Below are positions 6,736 through 14,497 of a stretch of 15,764 nucleotides of DNA, piece after piece. Numbering within the stretch: the stretch's first letter is position 1; every line of letters begins with the position of its first letter. A program made the translations under genes and the position numbers. Below the pieces are notes generated by a model, which was not told where the DNA came from, made no database searches, and saw only the letters and a list, made by a program, of their open reading frames with translations. Origin of the DNA: UMGS363 sp051891935 (lineage in GTDB: Bacteria > Bacillota > Clostridia > Oscillospirales > Ruminococcaceae); the NCBI GenBank assembly GCA_051891935.1, contig JBJFFR010000077.1, positions 1 through 15,764 on the forward strand, in the 5' to 3' direction.

Positions 6736-7953
6736 ATGAAAAAATTTTTGTCGGCGATCCTTGCTACGGTCATGATGCTTTCCTGCGGAATTTCGGCTTC
6801 GGCTGATTATTCGTCCAAGAAGGGGAAGATGCGCAATATCACAACTATGGAGCTTGTCCGTGACATGGGCTACGGTATCAATCTCGGAAACACATTTGAA
6901 GCCTGCGGCGACTGGATAAACGGAAAGGCTCCGGACGATTTTCAGAAGGCATGGGGAAGTCCCGTTATTACGGAAAAAACTATAAAGACCTATGCGGATG
7001 CAGGCTTCGGCGTTCTTCGCATACCTGTTGCATGGTCGAATATGATGTCCAAAGACGGAAAATATACTATTGATAGCAAGTATATTGCCCGTGTGAAAGA
7101 AGTCGTTGACTGGACGCTTGATTCGGGAATGTATGCGATAATAAACATTCATTGGGACAACGGTTGGGTCAATGATTTCCCGAAAAACGAAAAGGAAAGT
7201 ATGAAGCGCTACAAAGCAATGTGGAAGCAGATCTCCGAAGCGTTCAAAAACTATCCCGATACGCTTATGTTTGAGAGTCAGAACGAGGAACTCGGCTGGG
7301 ACAGCATCTGGAGTTCGTGGGGAGGAACGCAGGAGCAGAAAAAGAAGTCATACGAGCTTGTGAATAAGGTCAATCAGGCGTTCGTTGACGTTGTCCGTGC
7401 AGGCGGCGGAAACAATCCGAAGCGTCATCTGCTCATCTCCGGCTACAATACGGGTATTGACCGCACCTGTGACAAGCTTTTCGTTATGCCGAAGGATTCC
7501 GCAAAGAGAATGGCTGTTTCCGTTCATTATTACACGCCGTCAACGCTCTGTATTCTTGACAAAGACGCAGACTGGGGAAAGGCTGTTACAACGTGGGGAA
7601 GTCAGAAGGATATCAACGAGCTTAACAAGAATATGAAAATGCTCAAGGAGAGATTTATCGACAAGGGCATCCCCGTAATTGTAGGCGAATACGGCTGCTT
7701 CGGAGATAACAAGAAGCGTGAGGTCAAGGAAAACTGGATGCTGACAGTATCTAAAGCAATGTACGAAGTAGGTGCCTGCCCTATACTCTGGGACACTTCG
7801 GGCGATGAATGCGACCGTGCAAAGTGCGAATTCCGTGACCCCGATTTCATCAAGCAGCTATTAAAACCCGTGAAGTCCTCAACAACAAAAAAGACTACCA
7901 CAAAGAAAACTACAACCCAAAAAACTACAACCAAAAAAACAACGAAAAAATAA
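6736..7953 (+). CDS. Secreted GH5 endoglucanase-type enzyme with Thr/Lys tail
   Basis: Extracellular glycoside hydrolase family 5, retaining, probably a beta-1,4-glucanase or xyloglucanase. Residues 1-23 are a signal peptide (Lys-Lys start, hydrophobic core, ASA before Asp24); Cys17 could be a weak lipobox, but the -3 residue is Met. GH5 marks: GYGINLGNTFEACGDW near the N-terminus, INIHWDNGW (137-144), the acid/base Glu184 in FESQNEELGW, VHYYTP (263-268) and the nucleophile Glu318 in IVGEYGCFG. The usual NEP is NEE here. The catalytic domain ends near residue 378; 381-405 is only Ser, Thr, Lys and one Gln and then stops, with no dockerin or carbohydrate-binding module. AAGGAG at 6722-6727 overlaps the GH2 stop, so the genes share a transcript. 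The pattern WGSPVIT and the length favour subfamily 4-like enzymes, but this is a guess; a mannanase is the main alternative. Confidence 0.9.
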   Translation: MKKFLSAILATVMMLSCGISASADYSSKKGKMRNITTMELVRDMGYGINLGNTFEACGDWINGKAPDDFQKAWGSPVITEKTIKTYADAGFGVLRIPVAWSNMMSKDGKYTIDSKYIARVKEVVDWTLDSGMYAIINIHWDNGWVNDFPKNEKESMKRYKAMWKQISEAFKNYPDTLMFESQNEELGWDSIWSSWGGTQEQKKKSYELVNKVNQAFVDVVRAGGGNNPKRHLLISGYNTGIDRTCDKLFVMPKDSAKRMAVSVHYYTPSTLCILDKDADWGKAVTTWGSQKDINELNKNMKMLKERFIDKGIPVIVGEYGCFGDNKKREVKENWMLTVSKAMYEVGACPILWDTSGDECDRAKCEFRDPDFIKQLLKPVKSSTTKKTTTKKTTTQKTTTKKTTKK

Positions 7954-7955
7954 AA

Positions 7956-7993
7956 TATCGGCAGCTGTTCGGATGAAGTGACAGCTGCCGATA
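7956..7993. terminator. Bidirectional terminator between GH5 and the GT2 gene
   Basis: A perfect 13-bp inverted repeat: TATCGGCAGCTGT (7956-7968) and ACAGCTGCCGATA (7981-7993), loop of 12. It begins 3 bases after the GH5 stop and ends 2 bases before the stop of the convergent GT2 gene. The minus-strand tail (TTTTATTTTTT) is U-rich; the plus-strand tail (AATTATTTAT) is weaker. Confidence 0.85.
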
Positions 7994-7994
7994 A

Positions 7995-8966
7995 TTATTT
8001 ATGTATATGTTTTTTCTCCTCTGTGCGTTCGGAAACTACGTAACGGGGACGTTCCTTTACCTCCATATATATCTTGCCGATGTATTCACCGATCACTCCA
8101 AGGCTCACAAGCTGAATGCCGCCGAGAAAGCAGACGATACAGGTAACGCTCGCCCAGCCGTCAACGGTCGAACCTATGCAGCGCATAACGAACGCCCACA
8201 CCGTTCCGATAAAGCTTATGACCGAGATAAAAAGTCCGAGCGAGGTTATCATCCGCAGCGGCTTCACGCTCAAGCTCGTGATACCGTCAATTGCAAGAGA
8301 GAGCATCTTTTTGAGCGGATAGTGGCTTTTCCCTGCGACTCTTTCATGGCGTTCATATTCAACGGTGCTGCTTTTGAAGCCGACAAGCGGTATCATTCCG
8401 CGAAGGTAGAGGTTGACCTCGTGAAAATGTGAAAGCTCCTCCAGAACTCTTGACGAAATGAGCCTGTAATCGGCGTGGTTAAACACGACCTCTGCGCCCA
8501 TTGCGCCGAGCAGCTTATAAAAGCTTTCGGCGGTGAAGCGTTTGAAAAAGGTATCGCTGTCACGGCTGCTTCTCACGCCGTATACGACCTCGGAACCGTT
8601 CAGATATTCATCGACCATTTTTTCGGCGGCGGCAATGTCGTCCTGACCGTCGCAGTCGATAGAGATAGTTATGTCGCAGTGCTCCTTTGCCTCCATAAGT
8701 CCTGCAAGCAGAGCATTCTGATGCCCTCTGTTCCTGCTTAAGCTTATTCCACAGAAATGTTCATTCTGTGCCGACAAGTCCTCTATGATCTCCCACGTTC
8801 CGTCACGGCTGCCGTCGTTGACGAAGAGTATTCTGCTTTCGGGGTGAATTTTTTCATTTTCGATAAGCTTTGTAAGCTCGCCGAGGAATACCCCCGATGT
8901 GAGCGGAAGAACGGCTTCCTCGTTATAGCAGGGGATAACTATATATAAAATAGGTGCCATAGCCAT
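7995..8966 (-). CDS. GT2 glycosyltransferase, polyprenyl-phosphate sugar synthase type
   Basis: Membrane enzyme that puts a hexose from a nucleotide sugar onto polyprenyl phosphate, like GtrB or dolichol-phosphate mannose synthase. The GT-A domain starts at once with IVIPCYNEE, followed by FVNDGSRDGTW and the metal-binding DCD at 104-106 in SIDCDGQDD. Two C-terminal transmembrane segments (about 235-260 and 270-295; MITSLGLFISVISF and VCFLGGIQLVSLGVIGEYIG) and the closing EVKERPRYV are typical of the GtrB branch. 323 residues is normal. The first ATG (8964-8966) is only 4 bases from AGAGG (8971-8975) and the third codon, also ATG (8958-8960), is 10 away, so either may be used. It diverges from a GT39-type gene that would use the lipid-linked sugar. 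Sugar identity (mannose, glucose or other) cannot be read from the sequence. Confidence 0.9.
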   Translation of the reverse strand: MAMAPILYIVIPCYNEEAVLPLTSGVFLGELTKLIENEKIHPESRILFVNDGSRDGTWEIIEDLSAQNEHFCGISLSRNRGHQNALLAGLMEAKEHCDITISIDCDGQDDIAAAEKMVDEYLNGSEVVYGVRSSRDSDTFFKRFTAESFYKLLGAMGAEVVFNHADYRLISSRVLEELSHFHEVNLYLRGMIPLVGFKSSTVEYERHERVAGKSHYPLKKMLSLAIDGITSLSVKPLRMITSLGLFISVISFIGTVWAFVMRCIGSTVDGWASVTCIVCFLGGIQLVSLGVIGEYIGKIYMEVKERPRYVVSERTEEKKHIHK

Positions 8967-8989
8967 AATACCTCTTATTGTTTTTTTAA

Positions 8990-9018
8990 ATTATAAAATA
9001 ATAATTAAGCTTTGTCAA
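8990..9018 (-). promoter_or_regulatory. Full-consensus promoter of the GT2 gene
   Basis: On the minus strand TTGACA (9013-9018), a 17-base spacer and TATAAT (8990-8995): all twelve bases of the housekeeping sigma consensus. The predicted start is near 8983, giving a leader of about 17 bases with AGAGG. Confidence 0.85.
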
Positions 9019-9037
9019 TATAGATTTAAAAAATATC

Positions 9038-9066
9038 TTGTCTTTTATTCATAAATGTGATATACT
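9038..9066 (+). promoter_or_regulatory. Promoter of the GT39-type gene
   Basis: TTGTCT (9038-9043), a 17-base spacer and TATACT (9061-9066), with TGA just before the -10 (an extended -10, TGnTATACT). The start is predicted near 9073. Nineteen bases separate its -35 from that of the divergent GT2 promoter. Confidence 0.7.
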
Positions 9067-9082
9067 TGTAAAGGAATAAACC

Positions 9083-9103
9083 ATGAAAGGAAGATCGTTT
9101 TGA
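9083..9103 (+). other. Six-codon upstream frame overlapping the GT39 start
   Basis: ATG AAA GGA AGA TCG TTT TGA (MKGRSF). Its TGA (9101-9103) overlaps the TTG start (9100-9102) of the next gene. AAAGGA at 9070-9075 is well spaced for it, but the predicted transcript start near 9073 would remove most of that site. Either a coupling leader or chance. Confidence 0.25.
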
Positions 9104-11430
9104 TATCGGTTTTTGTTTACACCGGGATAGTGTGCTTAATATATTTTTTTATACTAAAGAAAAAGCTTGATAGAAATTGCTTCAACAGTTATTCGAGCTT
9201 TGAAACGGCAGTCTTTTTTGCGCTTACAAGGCTTTGTCCGCTCTTTATGCTTGAAGAACGTTCGCTGATAAATTACGGTATTTTTGCATCGGATCTGCTT
9301 ATCCTTGCTGCGGTCGCTTTTCTGACAGGTAAAAAGACGGATGCCAAAACGGGCAGGACAGCTGCGGCGCTGTATATGTTCAACCCCTTACCGATAGCAG
9401 GGATAGTCAGCGGAAATGTGTGGCTGACGGCGGCTTCGTTCATCGTAGCTGCGGTGCTGTGTATTGCATATATTGTTTTGAAAAAGCGCAAAAAGCTTGG
9501 CTTGCGGCATTTCCTTAATGAATATGTCCTGCTGATTAGCGGAGTTTATTTTTTACTGCTTGATGCGAACTGCAGGGGAACAGTCGATGAGGGTATAATG
9601 TCGGCAGAAAAATTCCCGATATTTATGACGGTGGGAATTGCTGCTGCGGTCGTTTCCGCTGTTCTTGCGGTGAGAAAATATTTTGCTGTTAAAAGCGGAA
9701 AGGTCACAGAGAAAACTGTTATTGCGGAAGAGAACGCTGAACTTTCCTCTTGTGAAAAATTCGGAGTAAAAGATATTGTTTTTATGCTTGCGCTGACGGT
9801 TTTGTATGCGGTCACGGTGTTCTGGAGGCTTGGAAATACCGAAGTTCCCCAGACGCAGCTTGCATTTTCGGGAGAGAACGAAAAAAATGAGATCGTACTT
9901 GATCTCGGCGAATACACCGATATATCGAAGATAAGCTTTTTCCTCGGAAGAAAGGGTCATGTCAACATTGCTTTGTCCGCTTACAACGAGGTAGGCGGTG
10001 AGTGGATGCCTGTCGATGAAAAGCCGGAGTTAAGGACTTCTTTTGCGTGGAACAGTGCCGCTATGAACTGGCGGCTGCGTTATATCGGCATAGTTTTCAC
10101 GGATGCCGAGGAATGTGATATAAGGGAGATAGTTGTTGTCGGAAGGGACGGAAATCCGATACTTCCCGTGAACTGTGAGAGATATCCCGAGCTGTTCGAT
10201 GAGCAGGAGCTTTTCCCCGAATACAGCTCATATTATTACGGAATGATGTTTGATGAGATCTATCACGGCAGGACGGCTTATGAATTCCTGAACGATCTGC
10301 CGATATATGAAACGACTCATCCGCCGCTCGGAAAGACGATAATTTCGCTCGGCATAGCAGCCTTCGGAATGACTCCGTTCGGCTGGAGATTTGCCTCGGC
10401 GGTCTGCGGAACGCTGCTTGTGCCGCTGATATATCTGTTCTGCAGAAAGGTATCGGGCAGGACGGAAATCGCATTTATCGGTGCTGCGCTTTTCTGCACG
10501 GAATTCATGCACTACACCCTTTCAAGGATCGCAACGATCGACATAATAGCCGCACTTTTCATAATAATGATGTTCTATTTTATGTACTGCTTCACAAGGG
10601 AGAAAAATACGGCTCTTACAAGGCAGTATGTGTGGCTCATTCTCTGCGGTATATCCACGGCACTTGCGGTCGCAGTAAAATGGACGGGGGTCTATGCTGC
10701 GCTCGGTATCGCAGTGATATTTTTCGTCAATGTTTACGGAAGATGCTCCGAAACGGGCGGCTTGAAAAATAATTATTCCTATCTGTCAAAGCTTTTCTCG
10801 GTATGTGTTGTATCGTTCATACTTGTCCCTGCGGCGGTCTACAGTCTGTCGTATATACAGTTCAGCGAGGTCAATGCGGATAAAAGCTTCATCGAACACG
10901 CAGTTTCAAACTCGATGAGTATGTTCGGATATCACTCGGCAACAAGAGCAGGTCATCCGTTTTCCTCCGAATGGTACGAGTGGCTCATTGACAAACGCCC
11001 GGTACTTGACTCGTGGGCGTACGTTTCGGATAACGGTCTGATAAGCACGATATCGACCTTCGGAAATCCGCTCATTCTCCTTGTCGGACTTGCGGCTGTG
11101 CTGCATAACCTTTATCTCTGGAGAGTAAAGGGCAGCAGAACATCGGGAGTTCTCGTTATCGCTTACCTTTCAATGCTTATGCCGTGGCTGTTCATACAAA
11201 GAACGGTGTTCATCTATCAGTATTTCGTCTGCATGATCCTGCTTTGTCCGCTGATATGCAGCAGCCTTATGAACATAAAAAAGAAAAAGCCGATGCGCAT
11301 CGGGATAATCCTTTTATGCGTTTCTTTGGCGCTGTTCATATTCTTCTTCCCCGTTATTTCGGGTGCTCCGATCAGCCGTGAATACGTTAAGAATTGGCTT
11401 GAATGGCTGCCGAGCTGGAGTTTTGAATAA
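9100..11430 (+). CDS. GT39/PMT-type membrane glycosyltransferase
   Basis: Integral membrane GT-C enzyme of the dolichyl-phosphate-mannose protein mannosyltransferase family, which moves a sugar from a polyprenyl-phosphate carrier to an acceptor, often Ser/Thr of exported proteins. The PMT core starts near residue 375: the acidic pair Asp385-Glu386 in MMFDEIYHGRTAYEF (first external loop, catalytic in the family), then THPPLGK (406-412), TPFGWRF and VKWTGVYAALG (526-536). Before it are several membrane helices (about 1-220) and a soluble beta-rich segment (about 248-355) that reads like a discoidin-type sandwich (IVLDLGEYTDISKISFFLG, then WRLRYIGIVF and IREIVVVG). 776 residues is longer than a plain PMT, owing to this N-terminal part. 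The start is TTG (9100-9102) with AAAGGA at 9086-9091, gap 8. Divergent from the GT2 gene, its likely donor-making partner. The acceptor could also be a wall polymer or lipid. Confidence 0.87.
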   Translation: MISVFVYTGIVCLIYFFILKKKLDRNCFNSYSSFETAVFFALTRLCPLFMLEERSLINYGIFASDLLILAAVAFLTGKKTDAKTGRTAAALYMFNPLPIAGIVSGNVWLTAASFIVAAVLCIAYIVLKKRKKLGLRHFLNEYVLLISGVYFLLLDANCRGTVDEGIMSAEKFPIFMTVGIAAAVVSAVLAVRKYFAVKSGKVTEKTVIAEENAELSSCEKFGVKDIVFMLALTVLYAVTVFWRLGNTEVPQTQLAFSGENEKNEIVLDLGEYTDISKISFFLGRKGHVNIALSAYNEVGGEWMPVDEKPELRTSFAWNSAAMNWRLRYIGIVFTDAEECDIREIVVVGRDGNPILPVNCERYPELFDEQELFPEYSSYYYGMMFDEIYHGRTAYEFLNDLPIYETTHPPLGKTIISLGIAAFGMTPFGWRFASAVCGTLLVPLIYLFCRKVSGRTEIAFIGAALFCTEFMHYTLSRIATIDIIAALFIIMMFYFMYCFTREKNTALTRQYVWLILCGISTALAVAVKWTGVYAALGIAVIFFVNVYGRCSETGGLKNNYSYLSKLFSVCVVSFILVPAAVYSLSYIQFSEVNADKSFIEHAVSNSMSMFGYHSATRAGHPFSSEWYEWLIDKRPVLDSWAYVSDNGLISTISTFGNPLILLVGLAAVLHNLYLWRVKGSRTSGVLVIAYLSMLMPWLFIQRTVFIYQYFVCMILLCPLICSSLMNIKKKKPMRIGIILLCVSLALFIFFFPVISGAPISREYVKNWLEWLPSWSFE

Positions 11431-11495
11431 TGCGTGATTTATGCAGCTAATGATTATTGCTTCGTATCTGCATGACGTTATTTGCGTAAAAATCC

Positions 11496-11524
11496 TTGCA
11501 GTTTTTTCAAAATTATGGTATAAT
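11496..11524 (+). promoter_or_regulatory. Promoter of tex
   Basis: TTGCAG (11496-11501), a 17-base spacer and TATAAT (11519-11524) with TGG just before it, an extended -10 (TGnTATAAT). The predicted start is near 11531, a leader of about 25 bases. Confidence 0.8.
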
Positions 11525-11555
11525 ACTGTTGTATTTTTTCAAAGGAGTTTTTACA

Positions 11556-13709
11556 ATGGATATTAATAAGGTACTCGCAGCGGAATTCAAGCTGCGTCAG
11601 GAACAGATCGACAACACCGTTACACTTATAGATGACGGAAAGACTATCCCCTTTATCGCACGTTACCGCAAGGAGCTTACAGGTTCGCTCGACGATCAGC
11701 TTCTTCGTGAGATATTTGACAGACTTACTTATCTTCGCAATCTTGAAAAGCGCAAGGAAGAGATCTCCGCTTCCATCAACGATCAGGGAAAAATGACCGA
11801 CGAGCTTGCTGCTGCTATTTCCGCTGCCGCAACTCTCGTTGAGGTCGAAGATATATACCGCCCGTTCAAGCCGAAGAGAAAGACAAGAGCTTCCGTTGCC
11901 CGTGAAAAGGGACTGGAAACTCTTGCAGCGTTCCTTATGCTCCAGCAGGACAAGGCTGACCCGAATGCCGAAGCCGAAAAGTTTGTAAACGCTGAAAAGG
12001 GCGTTGAAACTGCCGAAGACGCACTTCAGGGCGCTATGGATATCATTGCCGAAGACGTTTCCGATGACGCCGAGTTGCGAAAGACTCTCCGAGTGATCTT
12101 CTCCAAGCAGGGAACCGTATCATCCGAGGCTGCAGACCCCGAAGAAGAAACCGTTTACGGCAATTATTACGAATTTTCCGAGCCTGTTGCAAAGATCGCA
12201 GGACACCGCATCCTTGCACTTGACAGAGGCGAGCGTGAGGGCAAGCTCAAGGTCAGCGTAGACATTCCCGAGGGCGTTGGCGAAAGCACCGTATGCGGAA
12301 AATATGTGAAGAACAGCTCGACTTGCGCAGAATTTGTGAAAACCGCCTGCGCTGACGGCTACAAGCGGCTTATTTATCCGTCAATCGAAAGAGAGATACG
12401 CTCCGAGCTTACCGAAAAGGCTGACGAATCCGCAATAAAGGTCTTTGCGTCCAATCTCCGTCAGCTTATTATGCAGCCGCCTGTGAAAAACAGCGTTGCG
12501 CTCGGACTTGACCCCGGCTACAGAACAGGCTGCAAGCTTGCAGTCGTTGACGGAACGGGAAAGGTTCTCGACACAGGCGTTGCTTACATCACAACGGGCG
12601 AACAGCGCAAGATCGAACAGGGCAAGGTGCTTGTTAAGAATCTTATCCAGAAGCACGGCGTTTCCATTATCGCTATCGGAAACGGAACAGCTTCCCGTGA
12701 GTCGGAAGCCTTCGTTGCCGAGCTTACAAAGGAGATCCCGCAGAAGGTATCATATATGGTCGTTTCCGAGGCAGGCGCTTCGGTCTACTCCGCATCAAAG
12801 CTTGCGGCAGAGGAATTCCCCGAATATGATGTTTCGCTCCGAAGCGCAGTTTCCATCGCAAGAAGACTGCAGGATCCGCTTGCAGAGCTTGTTAAGATCG
12901 ACCCGAAAGCGATCGGCGTCGGACAGTATCAGCACGATATGCCGAAAGCAAGACTTGACGAAGCGCTCACGGGCGTTGTTGAGGACTGCGTAAACAGCGT
13001 AGGCGTTGACCTTAATACAGCTTCACATTCGCTGCTCTCTTATGTTGCGGGAATAAACGCTTCGATCGCAAAAAACATCGTTGCATACCGTGAAGAAAAC
13101 GGCTCATTCACCGACAGAAAGCAGCTTCTCAAGGTCGCAAAGCTCGGACCGAAGGCATTTGAGCAGTGCGCAGGCTTTTTGAGAGTCCGTGACGGAAAGG
13201 ATCCGCTCGATAATACGGCTGTTCACCCCGAAAGCTACGAAGCCGCAAAGAAGATCATCGCCGAGTGCGGATTTACGCCTGCCGACCTCAACGGCGGAAA
13301 AATGTCGGATATCTCCGCTGCTGCGAAGAAGATCGGTATCCCTAAGGTCGCAGATAATGCAGGCATCGGCATCCCGACAGTAAACGATATTCTCAAAGAG
13401 CTTGAAAAGCCCGGACGTGACCCTCGTGATGAGCTTCCTCCTCCGCTTATGAGAAGCGGCGACATTATGGAGCTGAAGGATCTCAAACCCGGAATGGAGC
13501 TTATGGGAACGGTCAGAAACGTCATCGACTTCGGCTGCTTTGTAGATATCGGAGTGCACGAGGACGGACTTGTCCACATCTCGCAGATATGCGACAGATA
13601 CATCAAGCACCCTCTTGAAGCCGTAAAGGTCGGAGAGATCGTAAAGGTAAAGGTTCTCGATGTTGATGTAAAGAGAAAGAGAATTTCGCTGACTATGAAG
13701 CTTAAATAA
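11556..13709 (+). CDS. tex: Tex family S1 RNA-binding protein
   Basis: Cytoplasmic nucleic-acid-binding protein of the conserved Tex family (717 residues, usual length), linked to transcription and RNA handling. Order: N-terminal helical region (from VLAAEFKLRQEQI, with TIPFIARYRKELTG typical of Tex), a YqgF/RNase H-like domain starting near 313 (SVALGLDPGYRTGCKLAVVD), helix-hairpin-helix segments (VDLNTASHSLLSYVAGI, then IVAYREENGSF), and a C-terminal S1 domain from 646 (GMELMGTVRNVIDFGCFVDI, DGLVHISQI, ISLTMKLK end). The start is ATG 11556-11558 with AAAGGAG at 11541-11547; an in-frame upstream codon at 11496 lies in the -35 box and is ruled out. It has its own promoter and terminator, so it is a single-gene unit unrelated to the neighbouring glycosylation genes. 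Confidence 0.96.
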   Translation: MDINKVLAAEFKLRQEQIDNTVTLIDDGKTIPFIARYRKELTGSLDDQLLREIFDRLTYLRNLEKRKEEISASINDQGKMTDELAAAISAAATLVEVEDIYRPFKPKRKTRASVAREKGLETLAAFLMLQQDKADPNAEAEKFVNAEKGVETAEDALQGAMDIIAEDVSDDAELRKTLRVIFSKQGTVSSEAADPEEETVYGNYYEFSEPVAKIAGHRILALDRGEREGKLKVSVDIPEGVGESTVCGKYVKNSSTCAEFVKTACADGYKRLIYPSIEREIRSELTEKADESAIKVFASNLRQLIMQPPVKNSVALGLDPGYRTGCKLAVVDGTGKVLDTGVAYITTGEQRKIEQGKVLVKNLIQKHGVSIIAIGNGTASRESEAFVAELTKEIPQKVSYMVVSEAGASVYSASKLAAEEFPEYDVSLRSAVSIARRLQDPLAELVKIDPKAIGVGQYQHDMPKARLDEALTGVVEDCVNSVGVDLNTASHSLLSYVAGINASIAKNIVAYREENGSFTDRKQLLKVAKLGPKAFEQCAGFLRVRDGKDPLDNTAVHPESYEAAKKIIAECGFTPADLNGGKMSDISAAAKKIGIPKVADNAGIGIPTVNDILKELEKPGRDPRDELPPPLMRSGDIMELKDLKPGMELMGTVRNVIDFGCFVDIGVHEDGLVHISQICDRYIKHPLEAVKVGEIVKVKVLDVDVKRKRISLTMKLK

Positions 13710-13713
13710 AAAC

Positions 13714-13763
13714 AAAACGGTATTATCACGAGATTTGAATTTATCGTGATAGTACCGTTTTTT
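13714..13763. terminator. Strong bidirectional terminator between tex and the DUF421 gene
   Basis: Arms 13714-13731 and 13744-13761 pair over 18 positions with a single G-U wobble (core ACGGTATTATCACGA), loop of 12. The plus strand ends in six T (13758-13763), and the minus strand has a matching T-rich tail. It begins 4 bases after the tex stop and ends 6 bases before the convergent DUF421 stop. Confidence 0.92.
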
Positions 13764-13769
13764 AGCGTT

Positions 13770-14444
13770 TTAAGCGTTTCCGTAGATCGTCAGCTTGTTA
13801 TTGCTGTCGCACATTGCAAGGACAACATCTTCAGGGGCTTTGAAGCCTTGCTCCGAAAGCTGCTTTTTCAGCCATATATAATTGTTGCCCGTGTGTCGGA
13901 GGTTTTCTTCAATTATCACACCGTCTTCGATCACGGCGGTTGTAATATGCTCCTGCTGCGGTGTGATATTCATATCCTGCGGAGTGAGCGGTCGGTTCAG
14001 AGTCACGGGGAGTATGCTCATCCTGCCGTTAAATTCCATTACAGCGGTCTGTATCTGCGAAAGGTCGAAGTAACCCTGCGAGCGGCACTGCATAAGGAAT
14101 TCGTTGATATCCGTCCGTGCTTTTTTCAGATTTTCACGGTAAAACTTTCCGTTGTCGAACAGAACAAGCGGCTTGCCCGACAGCAATTTTCGTGCTTTGA
14201 GCGATTTCTGCGAAATGAACGACGCCGCAGCTGCGATAACGCCGTAAACTATCATTGCGGTCAGCGAGTTTACCGGCTGATCAAGCTCGGTAGCCATTTC
14301 CGCAGCGATCGAGCCTATGGAAATGCCGACGATATAGTCGAACATATTCAGCTGGGACACCTGCTTGCTGCCCATAAGCTTTGTCAGCAGAAACAATACG
14401 AGCAGCGATGCAGCAGAAGTGATGATTATTTTCAGAATTTCCAT
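13770..14444 (-). CDS. DUF421 (YetF-like) membrane protein
   Basis: A 224-residue protein of the DUF421 family. Three membrane helices fill the first 80 residues (MEILKIIITSAASLLVLFLLT; FDYIVGISIGSIAAEMA; SLTAMIVYGVIAAAASF), followed by a cytoplasmic domain with the family pattern KPLVLFDNGKFYRENLKKA, INEFLMQCRSQGYFDLSQIQ and AVMEFNGRMSILP. The function of the family is not firmly known; several members occur in spore-formers. The start is ATG with AAAAGGAA at 14453-14460, gap 8. It is 53 bases downstream of the ATPase gene on the same strand with no hairpin between, so the two are probably one operon. Length and motifs are normal for the family. Confidence 0.9.
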   Translation of the reverse strand: MEILKIIITSAASLLVLFLLTKLMGSKQVSQLNMFDYIVGISIGSIAAEMATELDQPVNSLTAMIVYGVIAAAASFISQKSLKARKLLSGKPLVLFDNGKFYRENLKKARTDINEFLMQCRSQGYFDLSQIQTAVMEFNGRMSILPVTLNRPLTPQDMNITPQQEHITTAVIEDGVIIEENLRHTGNNYIWLKKQLSEQGFKAPEDVVLAMCDSNNKLTIYGNA

Positions 14445-14497
14445 TTTAACCGTTCCTTTTATTTTTTTCTTATCATTTGCGAAGAAGCATCAATTAT

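Noticed and set aside
11469..11507. CTGCA ... TGCAG followed by six T, possible terminator after the GT39 gene
   Set aside because: Only 5 bp of stem with a 23-base loop, and the right arm is the tex -35 box. Too weak to call.
11496..11555. 20-residue N-terminal extension of Tex
   Set aside because: It starts in the -35 box of the tex promoter; ATG 11556 has a good ribosome site and matches the usual Tex start.
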